Positions 39,686 to 49,542 of a DNA stretch of 64,000 nucleotides are shown here, in pieces. This stretch comes from Rotaria sordida (lineage: Eukaryota > Rotifera > Eurotatoria > Philodinida > Philodinidae). The position numbers were made by a program, and so were the translations under genes. Under the pieces are notes generated by a model that searched no databases, had not been told where the DNA came from, and was given only the letters and a program-made list of their open reading frames with translations. Position 1 is the stretch's first letter; each line of letters opens with the position of its first letter. Where the stretch lies: positions 43,663-107,662 of the forward strand of contig CAJNOL010000531.1 in the NCBI GenBank assembly GCA_905250125.1, in the 5' to 3' direction.

Positions 39686-40250
39686 TTTTTTTTTACCTAA
39701 AAAAACCTGAAAAAACAAATAACATAAGAATTAAACATATTTTTGCTGCAAATGGTATTGTAGCTTTTTCGAATAGAAATGTAAAATATGGTCCTTTTAA
39801 TTGTGTTCCATTTTGTAATAGAGTATCATTTAATTTTGTTTCTATTGTTGGTAAAAGACAAAGAAATATAGATGAATGAGCTTTTGATAAATTTTTAAGA
39901 TGAACATCAAGTTCAATAATTGATGCTGATGTTAAATGATAAATAGGTGATATAAAATCACTTGATGTACATTCATCTTGTAAAGCTGAAAATACAATTG
40001 AATGATTTTGAAGATTAAAACCACTTATATAAAGACGAAATTTCTTGTCTGAACTTAGAATCCAACCATGTTTTGGTTGAAATCCAATAAGTTCTTCTGA
40101 ATTAGATGAAAAAATAAGAAATTGTGTTATGAAAGGTTTATCATTTGAAGATCGTAAAGAAGCAAAAGGTGTTGTTGTTATATTTGATTTTGATAATACA
40201 TGAAGAATATTTAAAATGAAAAATAACCAAGAATATATATTATATATCAT
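34681..40250 (-). CDS. CNNM: CNNM (ACDP) family magnesium/divalent cation transport protein
   Basis: Twelve coding exons in transcript order: 39697-40250, 39149-39630, 38654-38807, 38500-38597, 38383-38445, 38164-38310, 38016-38093, 37911-37964, 37424-37672, 37083-37357, 36597-37022, 34681-34929. All phases agree and give 942 residues. Order: signal peptide; extracellular domain (about 1-170) with glycosylation sequons; DUF21 membrane domain with SGLNLGLMSLS and the family signature GEIIPQAICSRYGL; CBS pair (TTSEVMTLLSDVYMLD to VGIITLEDVFEEIL); then a cyclic-nucleotide-binding-like domain (FRYELFTLIIQGNATLESG); and a long Asn/Ser/Gln-rich tail. CNNMs mediate or regulate Mg2+ efflux at the plasma membrane. 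Intron 37023-37082 is 60 bp and in frame, so retention would add 20 residues. A 43-bp intron (40251-40293) seems to end exactly at the ATG. The last intron (34930-36596) contains a foldback element. Confidence 0.93.
35830..36515. repeat. Palindromic (foldback) element D in a CNNM intron
   Basis: The arms ACTATTGTCCATTTCAAAATATAATG (from 35847, shown in part) and its complement ending at 36493 match nearly perfectly. They continue through GAATAAGTCGAGAACA / TGTTCTCGAGTTATTC and through TGACCTACCATCTAGATG / CATCTAGATGGCAGGTCA, to a loop of about 150 bp around 36090-36240. Each arm is about 250 bp. It sits inside the last intron of CNNM, so the pre-mRNA would form a long hairpin. No coding capacity. 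Confidence 0.87.
39655..39683. repeat. (TAA)n microsatellite in a CNNM intron
   Basis: About nine units of AATAAT-type trinucleotide repeat in the 66-bp first coding intron of the CNNM gene (39631-39696). Length variation here would change the size of an already minimal intron. Confidence 0.8.
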
Positions 40251-40675
40251 CTAAAATAAGTACAAATGATTGACACGATAACAATCAATTTACCTTGGTT
40301 GTTTTTTCTAATCAATCATGCAATTTACATTCATTGATGTAATGTGTCAATCAGTAAATTAATATCAAGGAATAAATGCTGGACGCAATAAAAGATTCTT
40401 GTTGGAGCAATAGAGGGCGCGCTCTTGTATTATAAATTAGCTACATAATAACTTTCTGCGTTAAAGGTTTAAAAAAAAAGAAAAGAAAAACGAAATTAGA
40501 GATTTTCTTTTTTTTCGTGTTCGTATGAAGCCTGTTCGTCATTGAGTAAGCGAGGGAACAGAAGCAGAGAGAGGGGGAAAATTTGTTTACTGACTGATTC
40601 ATACATTTATTCATAACAAAGAACGTAAAGAAAAGCAAATAGATCATTTGAATTATATTTCTATATCAAATAATC
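40251..40675. promoter_or_regulatory. Divergent promoter region between CNNM and the MYCBP-like gene
   Basis: Two divergent genes have start codons only 425 bp apart, so this stretch should hold both promoters. It includes an apparent 5'-UTR intron of CNNM (donor complement at 40293, acceptor abutting the ATG). It also holds a GC-rich motif in otherwise AT-rich DNA, GCAATAGAGGGCGC at 40407-40420, matching 12 of 14 positions of the CTCF consensus. No TATA box placement is convincing. Confidence 0.55.
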
Positions 40676-41002
40676 ATGACAACAATACCGCCGAATTCAC
40701 CAATAATTGACTCTGTATCAGGTTCATCATCATCATCACCGTCATTATCATTATCAACAGAATTATTTAATCGTTTACAAGCTTTTCAAGTCTATTTGGA
40801 AATGTCAGGTTCAATTGATGCATTAACAGATTGTGTTGCACAACTTAATGTATCATATTCTGTATCATATTTATCACCACTTGAACAATTTAAAGCTATA
40901 CTTCGTTCAAAAATTCCACAAACGATTGAAGCTGATTGTTTACAACAAGAAATTGATGAACTTAAAATGCAAATTGCTCAATTACGTCAAACACAAAATT
41001 AA
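40676..41002 (+). CDS. MYCBP: MYCBP/AMY-1-like small coiled-coil protein
   Basis: A single-exon frame of 108 residues. After a Ser-rich start, the segment FNRLQAFQVYLEMSGSIDAL aligns by pattern with the MYCBP core (a YLE.SG..D.LT motif) and is followed by LSPLEQFKAILRS and a C-terminal coiled coil, LQQEIDELKMQIAQLRQ, in the place of the MYCBP helix. Length matches the family (about 103 residues in vertebrates). MYCBP-type proteins bind AKAPs and also occur in cilia and sperm, so a ciliary adaptor role is plausible. It is divergently transcribed from CNNM. The similarity was judged by eye. Confidence 0.65.
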   Translation: MTTIPPNSPIIDSVSGSSSSSPSLSLSTELFNRLQAFQVYLEMSGSIDALTDCVAQLNVSYSVSYLSPLEQFKAILRSKIPQTIEADCLQQEIDELKMQIAQLRQTQN

Positions 41003-43349
41003 TTAGAATCCGTTTTTTTTTTTTTTTTTGATATTGTTATACAATTAGATAAAGCAACAAAATAACAATCAATGAATAGATTAGAAATAAGAAAAAAAAA
41101 AGTTACAGCTAAGAAAATAATCTTTTATGGAAAACAAACCATGAATATAGAGACATACTTTTCATTGTATCATTAATGAAAATTCATTTTCATTTAACTC
41201 GAACTTTATAATAATTTAATATGAATCTCATATGAATGTTTAAGGTTTGTTTAAATGAATGAGGTATAGTAAACTGTTTTGTTTTTCCTTAATTCATTGA
41301 TCTTTGATAGTATCTTCGACATATAGTTTAATGACTTTTTAAGTAAAAGATACATATTGGTAAAAATTCTTGTTCGTCTTTAAGTACTGATGATTTCTTT
41401 CTAAGGATTTTATTTTCTATAAGAAAAAATCTAACAATGAGTCATAAACTGATAAATATCGATCATGGAAATTTATTTTGAGAAGTACGATCTAAAAGAA
41501 ATCTTAAAGTAGAGGGATAGAAAAGTGAACCCCTTATATTCACGACTGTGACAGACATCGTTGGTATACGATCAGAAATGATTTATCAATAACAGTTTGT
41601 TAGAATATATGAACTACTACTGACCTGCTGCATTTCTGGAAGATTAAGTAAAAGAATGTAGAAGAAATATTTCCCAAAATAGATAGAATAAAACAATCTC
41701 TCTATGATTAACAACAGCAGGCACATTGTGTTTAATATTTTCATCCAGCAGAGTTTCCTCTAACAGTTTTTCCATTTATATATTAAATTTTCAGAGATAA
41801 CATTGATTATAATCTCTAACATTCTAATGTTGGTAATAGAAAGAGATACTGTGGAGATTGAATTTTGCTTCATTTATCTTGGTGATTTGTTATTTTATGA
41901 TTCACTCAGATTTAAAAATAATATGTGAAAATGTACTAACACGTCGAACAGGAGAATATCATCGTAATGAGTATTTTGTCGTTAAATTATATATTTTCTG
42001 TTTGATAAATGTCGCTATAGTATTGAAATAAATTATGATGAGAAAAGTTTGTAACATTAAAAGAAAGTATCGAAAAATATTTCTCTAACAAAATAGACAA
42101 ATTATAGATTCATCATTGACAAGCTATCTTTAGATATGATAAAATTTTAAAGCAACTCACCATGTAACGAGTAGTTTATTTGAAAATGAATAAAACTTGG
42201 AAACTCATCATTAGTGATTTTTTTTTATACAAGACTTTTGAGCTTGATCATCAGAATGAGTTATTTATGCAACAGATGATTTGCCTATATAATCAACATC
42301 AAAGGCTGATCCCATCAAGTCCGTTCGAGCAACAGTGTATCTACGATTTTGATAAATCAAGGCTCTTCTACGAAAATGGAAGCAATGACTGTCGAGAAAC
42401 GTATTTTGAAGTTTGTTAGAGATATTAAAAGATCATGTTTAGATTTTTTCTGTGTAGTGGAATTGAAAATATTTTCGAAATGAAGAACGGTCACTCTCGG
42501 CACCTCTGATCGAAATCTACCACTGTCTTACCAGTCAAACGTATCAACTACATGGCCACGCGGAGTGAATGAGTGATAGGTGGTACAAAATTTGATAGAG
42601 TTTGTAAGGAACATAAACTATTATGGATTAAATCCTTCAATTATCTAAGTTATTACATCAATTTCAAACTAGGATGGATGAAAATGATGATGATGACCAT
42701 AAAAATGAAAAACCGTCAAAAAATTGTCATCACTAAGAATTATTGTATTGCTAGCACAACGAATCTTGAATTTCGAAGAGCCCTATTCTCAGAGTACCTG
42801 TTTTTCCTACTTACTTGACTGTTCCCAGGTCCAAAAACCGATGACGGATCCGATTGGATCCGACAATCGGATACTCATACGTTTCCGATAATTTCCGATT
42901 GTTGAAATCCCCATTTATTCCGACGGTCGAATTCCGATCGGATTTCTATAGGATTCCATCAATCTTTGAATCTGTGGTCGATTTTATTTATTATGATAAT
43001 GTTTGGAATCTAAATTTTACCGTATGTGAGCCGGAAAGTTCTATGAGTTATAGCCACTGAAATTTAGTGTGTTTCATATAGGTTTTGGATTAGGGTGCAA
43101 CAGGGCAGTTATTTTTTTCTATTCTATAATGCCTTGATCAAAGAACTTTTAAAACGAGGCTACCCGCTAGAAAGCTTGTTGACCTGATAACAGCAAACTG
43201 ACTGTTTTCAACATGAGCACTCAGGTTTTTGTGAAGTACGAACTAAAAGAAGTACAGAAGTAGTAAGTTCGATTCTATGTTTCTGCCCAATTGACCAAAA
43301 TATACACTAAAACAACATGTCATTATACGTTGTGGCACAGATGATTTTG
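41003..43349. other. Intergenic stretch, no supported gene
   Basis: No convincing gene. A 79-residue frame at 42180-42419 has ordinary amino acid composition but no motif or partner exons. At about 42830-42960 there is a cluster of CCGAT/ATCGG motifs (CCGATTGGATCCGACAATCGG), a local GC rise that looks like the edge of transposon or repeat DNA continuing to the right. Confidence 0.5.
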
Positions 43350-43510
43350 CTGTGGAGAGTTCAGCCAATCAGGTGATTTGAGAGTGGAGAGTCCAGCCAA
43401 TCAGATGATTTTTGGGGTGAGACCTTCAGTGAATCAGGTGATTTTTGGAGTGAGGAATTTAGCCAATTAGAATTCTCGAGCTAGAACTTCAGCCAATCAG
43501 GTCCTGGATC
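43350..43510. repeat. Degenerate tandem repeat with CCAATCAG core (about 5 copies)
   Basis: Units of about 31-34 bp follow the pattern GTGGAGAGT-CAGCCAATCAGGTGATTT, clearest at 43352 and 43384 and increasingly diverged in the next three copies. Each unit carries a CCAAT or related core on the + strand. Confidence 0.75.
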
Positions 43511-43839
43511 CCAAAAACCTTTGGTGAAACGTTAACCTTTGATTTTTGACCTTGCACTCGTCACACATACAACAACTTTCTGACCTAAAAGAACGTGATT
43601 CGCTGAATTTCCAGCTTAAAAAAATCTGATCAAGGGGGAAAAAGCGGATTTTCGGATTCTTTCAGATTTTTTGGATTTTCGGTTTCTTGGATATACCGAT
43701 TTTTCGGGCTGTTTTGAGTTTTTAGCGTTTTCCTCATTATTTTGTTTGATATTAGATTAATTTCAACCTAGTATCACTACTTCTTTTCATGTGAGCTATC
43801 TCATAGTTTCCTACAGGTACACAGGGGGATGTACCTGAA

Positions 43840-44040
43840 GCCCCTGAAGGCTTACCCTAGGACTACGTTAATAGGTCGTAAGGGCTATCGTATGGGAGTA
43901 CCCATCAGGCCGCATGGCATACCCTATAGAGAAATCGATAAGTCCTCATGCCTTATCCTATAGTGGTACCCGTAAGTCCTCATTCCCTATCCTATGGAGT
44001 ACCCATAAATCCTCATGGCCTATCCTATAGAGGTACCAAT
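43840..44040. repeat. Tandem minisatellite of about 36-bp units
   Basis: About five diverged units of the form AAGTCCTCATGCCTTATCC followed by TATAGTGGTACCC. The last unit ends directly at the first base of the hAT-like element at 44041. Confidence 0.75.
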
Positions 44041-44496
44041 CAGAGATGTGCGGTCCACGGGGTTCACCCCGCGGGCCACGTGGCGACGGGCGGGCGGGGA
44101 AGAAAAATTTAATTAAATGCGGGATTAACGGGGCACGGGTATTTTCCAGCACACGGGCAGGCGGGGCGGGGAATCATTTTTTTAAATGACACGGGTCTCG
44201 GGCGAAGCGAGTATGAAATACACGGGTTCGGGCGGGTAAACACTTTTTTTCGGATGTGATGAAAGATCGTCAAAACTTATCACGGGATGTCCTTAGTATA
44301 GGTATGTAGTACAAAGTACATATTGATTGGTTCATTACTTTCATCCTATTTGTACAAGATTGTCTACCATTTGTTTGTTTCTTTCTTTATCGTCTGTCAT
44401 ACGCAACTTCTACTATCAATTTATATTAAGTGAATAAGTGGACTAAAACTTATTTTATATTTAGAATTATCGTTTGAATTTTTTTGTGAATTACTA

Positions 44497-45386
44497 CTTA
44501 GGTCTGACCAAAAGTTCTGACAACATTATATAAAAATATAAAGATAAGGAGGTATCTTTAATTTTATTTTATCAAATTTTGAGGACAGTTGCCATGATTA
44601 TTTATACCAAGTTTGATCCTTTCCAACGATTAGTTAAAAGTTTTTTGAAGTGTTTTCGAAAAAATTTTAGGTATCATGGATACTGCGTGAGCTAATCATA
44701 TTTCATTTATTGTGAAAAGTTAGCAAAATCTTGTTCGATCATATCAGTTGCATTCTAGTACTGCTAGTGATGAGATACAGATTTATTTCAGATAGGTTAG
44801 TCATAAGTTATCCGATGCTGGCTGGCTTATTGAAGATGAATCGTCAAAGACTATTGTTCATGAATAAAGATTTTAGAAAATGCTTTGTTTGGTATATTCT
44901 TTAAATCAAATACTCCTGAATGTAGATAAAGGCAAGACTGTAAGTCACAAGTATTATGCTAAAAATTCTCCAAAGCCTTTTATTAATGAAATATGGAAAC
45001 AAACAGAGACATCAGGTTCAAAATGTACAAAATTGTTTGACGGTCATCGTTGACTTTATATTCATCTAATGTTATTAATTGCATGACAGAAGAAGGCATC
45101 AAAATAATATCATATCTATCATATTCGTCAGGCCTGATACTATGTAACTTTTCGCTAACTAATTCTATTAAATGTAGTTTAACTAATTAAATAAATGAAA
45201 CATGATAACCTCGTGCGATATCTAAAAATTTTTTCGAAAAAAACTTTTAACAAATTGTTGAAAGGATCGAACTTGGTATAAATAATCATGGCAACTGTCC
45301 TCAATATTTGGTAAGATAAAATTAAAGCTGCCTACTTATCTTTATATTTTTATATAATGTTGCCAGAACTTTTGGTCAGACCTAAG
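44497..45386. mobile_element. Palindromic MITE nested in the hAT-like element
   Basis: Terminal inverted repeats CTTAGGTCTGACCAAAAG (44497) and CTTTTGGTCAGACCTAAG (to 45386, with one mismatched region inward) are each flanked by TA (44495-44496, 45387-45388), the Tc1/mariner target site. The arms remain complementary for roughly 190 bp, through ATAATCATGGCAACTGTCC / GGACAGTTGCCATGATTAT. The loop is about 500 bp. It was inserted after the surrounding hAT-like element, which it splits. Confidence 0.82.
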
Positions 45387-45387
45387 T

Positions 45388-45648
45388 ATGATCGAATTAC
45401 ATGATTTATCTCCTGGTGAATCACTTGATAGGACAGCTTCGTCGAATACTGATCGTTCGTCTACAATTATTTCTTCATCTCTCAGTCATTGCTCATCGAG
45501 TAATATGAAATGTAATTCGTCAAATATAAAAATGTTTTTAAAAGAACAACCACAAAAATACGTGCTTGTCGGCAATCACAAAGTGAATCATTCAAAACCA
45601 TCTCATATAGACTTGAGTTTTGTTTTTGTAAAAAATGATTATTCATAA
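45388..45648 (+). pseudogene. Possible remnant of a hAT-element protein
   Basis: An 86-residue frame rich in Ser (SSTIISSSLSHCSSSN) lies between the nested MITE and the right subterminal arm of the hAT-like element, where the start of a transposase gene could lie. No zinc-finger or catalytic motif is visible, so it may be a decayed transposase N-terminus or a chance frame. Confidence 0.25.
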
Positions 45649-45927
45649 AAGGAATGCATCATTAAAAATAAAGTATTTGGTAAATAAAAAATTTCTTCGG
45701 GTTACACGGGGACGGGTCGAGGCCCGTCACAAAAATGGCGGGTCGGGCGGGCTGGTCCAAGAAGCTGCCTGTGCGGGGTACGGGCGGAGCGGGTATAGAT
45801 TTGCCGGGGCACAGAAGTGGCGGGGATTCTCAAAAAGAATATCAACGGGGTTCGGACGGGACGGGTTTGTGAATTTTACGGGGCGGGCCCCGCGGGGGAT
45901 GGAAAATCAATGCCCCGCACATCTCTG

Positions 45928-46870
45928 ATGTGAAAGCTTATAAAAATGTGTATGTGTAGGAACGCATCACAAAGTAAACTATATTTGCATTTTAAATCCA
46001 TGAAATTTTGAGCAGATACATGCTTAATATTGTCACTGCATACGAGAACATAAGAATGCTTTTGTAGAAAATCCACGCGTTTGTATGTAAAACAATTTTA
46101 GAATGATCAAAAACGGAGTACATGTTCTAAGCATACTTGAAAGGTAAAACTCGATCATACAGACTTTACTTTATAAGACGAACTTTTCATCATATGACTA
46201 TTTACTTACATTAGAAGTGTAATCAAAATTGAAGGATATAATCATCAACAGAGAGCTGTTAAGCACGTACGTGTGAGCATGAATACTACTCGCTTTGGTA
46301 GTAATATTCTTAACTATGACACTTTTGCATTGACATGCAGAGTTTAGGAAAATTCTAATATCTTGTCGATACATGCTAATAATACTTTGACATTTAGACG
46401 CAAGTCTCATATCTTTCAAATCAAATTTCTTTTAATTAATATTGTTACAAAAAAAGATCGTTTATAAAATAAGACAATAAAAACCTAAATTATTTTGATT
46501 ATGAATAATGAATATTTTGAACAAAACGACGTCAGAAATATTTTTCGATAATAAATTGTCGAATAATCTAAATTCTGTGAGTTAAACATACGAATTTTGA
46601 ATTAATATCTATTCACTTGTATAAAAATAACTAAAATAGAAAACAGAAATAATAAATAAATTTGTTGAACATTTTTCAAACTGTTATGAAATTCTCTCAT
46701 TATTCTGAGCAATTTTTATCTCAAATTTATGCTTATTTTTAAAAGATATATAGACATAAATTGCATGAAGTGATTGTTTTAAACTTTTTCTTAACAAACA
46801 AGTTTAGCAAATATATTTTATCTATAGTAGAATTTGATTTTCAGAACAACTTACTTATTATTTTTTTAAA
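45928..46870. other. Intergenic stretch, nothing recognised
   Basis: AT-rich DNA between the transposon nest and the EEP gene. The short minus-strand frames at 45876-46076 and 46198-46419 show no motif. Confidence 0.5.
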
Positions 46871-48060
46871 TTATTTATTTGTATTGTCATTTTCAGTAGA
46901 CAATGGAAGTAAATCAAGTTCAGCCATTAATGGTAAATGATCACTCGGATGTTGACTATTTGGTAAAGTAAAATCGTCATGCATTGCTCGTTCACCATCA
47001 TTCTGCAATACATTTAATAATTGTCGAGAACACATACGATCACGTTGATAATAAATATAATCAATAGTTCCACAAAAATTATCAGTAACTCGTCTGGTGA
47101 ATGGCATTAAAAATGTATTTTTATTATAAGCACTCTCCATAACATTTTTATACATATGAGATTCAGTAAGATATTTTCTAGTTTTAGTTGAATCACTATC
47201 GAACAATGGCAAATAGATTTGATATAATTTTGAATAATAATCAGCTGTATCTGTAAGAAATCCATTTCTAATATAATCATGAACAACTGAATCATGTGTA
47301 CTATTAAAATCACCAACAATCACAAATGGTTTATTACAAGTTTCTTTATTTAATCGAGTAAGTTCATTAATAAGAGTACGAATTTGAAAGAATTGTGTAG
47401 CAGGTAAAGTATGATTCCAATTTAAATGTGTATTACATATCCAAATTTGTTGTTCTTCTTCATTGGATACATTTGTCTAAAAACAATTATGTTTATTCAA
47501 AAAAAAAGAAAATATTTTATCATAAAAAAATTAACATTCAACTATGTTGATAATTTTAAAAGACACATTGTTACTTTTCAAATACTGTTTGATTTTACCT
47601 TATTATTTTGAATTTGAAGAAGACAAAAGAGAGCAACATTGTATGTAGCTAATGATGCTTCTGTTGGAAATTGAATTTGTGCACTATCGAAATAATCTAG
47701 TCGATGCTGAGTTATCAATTTAAATTTATCTCGTTTGAAAAATATTACAACACCGTCTTTAGCTTTGATACCACCACGTTTAGCAAAAGTACCTTCGTCA
47801 TATCCCAATTGAAAAAGAAATGGACTAAGCCATTGATGATAATTGTCTTGATGAATTTCTTGTAAACATACAATATCAGCATTAAATAATTGTAATTCAT
47901 GTTCAAATAATTTCGATCTATAAGAAAAATCAAGATGTGTTGGATCAGTTTGTGGAAAATATTTTGGTTCAGCAAGATTTGAAGCAAGACAATTGTACGT
48001 TAAAATAGTAAATGTTGAAATAGATGCATGATGATCATCATTGTTTTTAATACGAATCAT
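46871..48060 (-). CDS. CCR4-type endonuclease/exonuclease/phosphatase (EEP) family protein
   Basis: Exons 47599-48060 and 46871-47476 (122-bp intron, phase 0) encode 355 residues. I start at the ATG at 48060 because a strong acceptor (TTTATGTTTCAG) ends three bases before it; an upstream in-frame ATG (48147) would add 29 residues lacking family similarity. EEP nuclease motifs in order: FTILTYNCLA, ADIVCLQEIH (catalytic Glu), DGVVIFFKRDKF, IWICNTHLNWN, FVIVGDFNST (catalytic Asp and Asn), GTIDYIYY, and HPSDHLPLMAEL (catalytic Asp-His). The layout resembles CCR4/nocturnin/angel deadenylases, which remove poly(A) tails or cut nucleotide 2',5'- or phosphate bonds. No leucine-rich repeats, so it is not full-length CNOT6. 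Cytosolic or mitochondrial; exact substrate uncertain. Confidence 0.85.
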
Positions 48061-49542
48061 TTTCTGAAACATAAACATCTTTTTTTTTGTCGTCATGAAA
48101 TATTGAACAAAGTAGAGTGCAGTCGATGTGAAAAGAATATATGACAAATAGAAACTATTTTCATTGAAAAATAAATCTATGTTAATTTACTATGAAAAGA
48201 ATCATTAGAATTTCAACACCATCATCTAACAAAATAGTTAAATTTTGAAAATTTCATGTCAAGCTAATTAATTCTATTGAATAATCTTAATAAATTTCGA
48301 TAGAACTCATAGCTCGAACTACTAGGTAAATAAAACTAGACATACACACATATCTGATAGAATAAATAGCAAAACCATAGGGACAAACTCAGAACCAGTC
48401 AACATGAGTATTCACTAGAGGGCGCTTGTTTTTTATTTATATAGGATAGTTCAAATTTGTAGTATTATTTAATAAATATCGTTCTGATTTTACTGTCAAA
48501 TCAAATGATGAAAGTGTAATTTACTTCAGAGTTGTTTTCTAATGTATGGTTTTTGTTTTGTTCATTTCTCTTATACAACTTTTTCTTCTCACAAACGGCA
48601 TGCTTTGTTTCAGTAAAGACAATTTTTCAGATAAATTTTATTCCCAATTGTCTATCAGATCATATTTTCTTTTACAACTCTTATTAGCAACTCGAGCAAG
48701 GTATATACTTGATATGAAATGTTCTCATAAATATCGTTCCAATGACATAAACTGATATGTATTTAAAGTATGATTCTCTTGAATCTATTTATTCGAGGTC
48801 AATTAAAAGCAGTTTAAATATATTTTACAACTGATAATCATCATAGAACATAGTATGAATATATTGATAGACAAATGAAAAAGCAAATGTGAACAGGAAC
48901 ATCTTTATAATCAATACATGTATATATACATACTTTCCACACTACGTACGTATTTGTTGAACTTGTTTATATAGGGTCAACCGATATTCTAGTTGTTTGT
49001 TTATATGTTGATACAACTGACACAGGAAATTCATCATGTTCACATTCTAGTTTTATACGATTCAAACCATGATCGATGTACATAAGGATAGAACTTCTGA
49101 TAATATACCAAGGAAAGTATTATTTGTATGATTCTATCAAACATTTGTATAAAGGTATGTGGAAGGAAAAGATCTTCTCACAATAATTTGCATTCTATTA
49201 AAAATGTTACACGAACATATTTACATTTGTTTATCATGATTTTCATTTACACTTTCCGCAAGAAATATTCCAATAAAGTTGAATATTCAAGGGTGAAGAT
49301 TGAAGTTGAAATTGAAATGTCGAACTTTGTTAACGATTAAATGCGACCTCTTTAAATACTTACGCTTTTTTAAGAATTTATAAGTTTCATTTGCGGCCAT
49401 GTATTAGAAAGACACTTTTATTGACATAAGCGCGCATGAGGAAGTATTAAAGCATATTCTTCTTCTACCGTCTGATTGTAGCTCGCAACTGCTCTGTTAT
49501 TGTCGCTCATCTCTGAAATTCACTTTGCACGTGAGATCCATT
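48061..49542. other. Intergenic region between divergent EEP and B-box genes
   Basis: No supported coding region; frames at 48546-48755 and 49128-49340 are not gene-like. It should carry the promoters of the EEP gene (-) and the B-box gene (+). A CTCF-like motif, TCACTAGAGGGCGC, lies at 48412-48425. Confidence 0.5.

Larger units (their letters stand above)
44041..45927. mobile_element. hAT-like DNA transposon remnant with GC-rich subterminal arms
   Basis: Perfect 13-bp terminal inverted repeats, CAGAGATGTGCGG at 44041 and CCGCACATCTCTG ending at 45927. The CAGAG start is typical of hAT elements. Both subterminal regions (44041-44240 and 45700-45927) are packed with GGGCGGG and CACGGG motifs on the + strand, very GC-rich compared with the rest of the window, as expected for transposase-binding subterminal repeats. 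The 8-bp flanks (GTACCAAT, ATGTGAAA) do not match, so no target duplication is preserved. The interior keeps only a short frame (45388-45648) and is interrupted by another element. Non-autonomous or decayed. Confidence 0.7.

Noticed and set aside
42180..42419. 79-residue + strand frame with mixed composition
   Set aside because: It looks slightly more protein-like than its neighbours but has no motif, no splice partners and no clear start context.
43240..43300. tRNA-like T-loop fragment (AAGTTCGATTCTATG)
   Set aside because: No acceptor, D or anticodon stem can be built around it. No tRNA, rRNA or CRISPR array was found anywhere in the window.
43958..45928. Pro/Arg/Gly-rich frames at 43958-44152 (-) and 45635-45928 (+)
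   Set aside because: They come from the GC-rich subterminal arms of the hAT-like element and are not conserved coding sequence.
48061..48147. Upstream ATG extending the CCR4-like EEP protein by 29 residues
   Set aside because: A strong acceptor ends three bases before the inner ATG, so the upstream part is probably spliced away or untranslated; a mitochondrial leader cannot be fully excluded.
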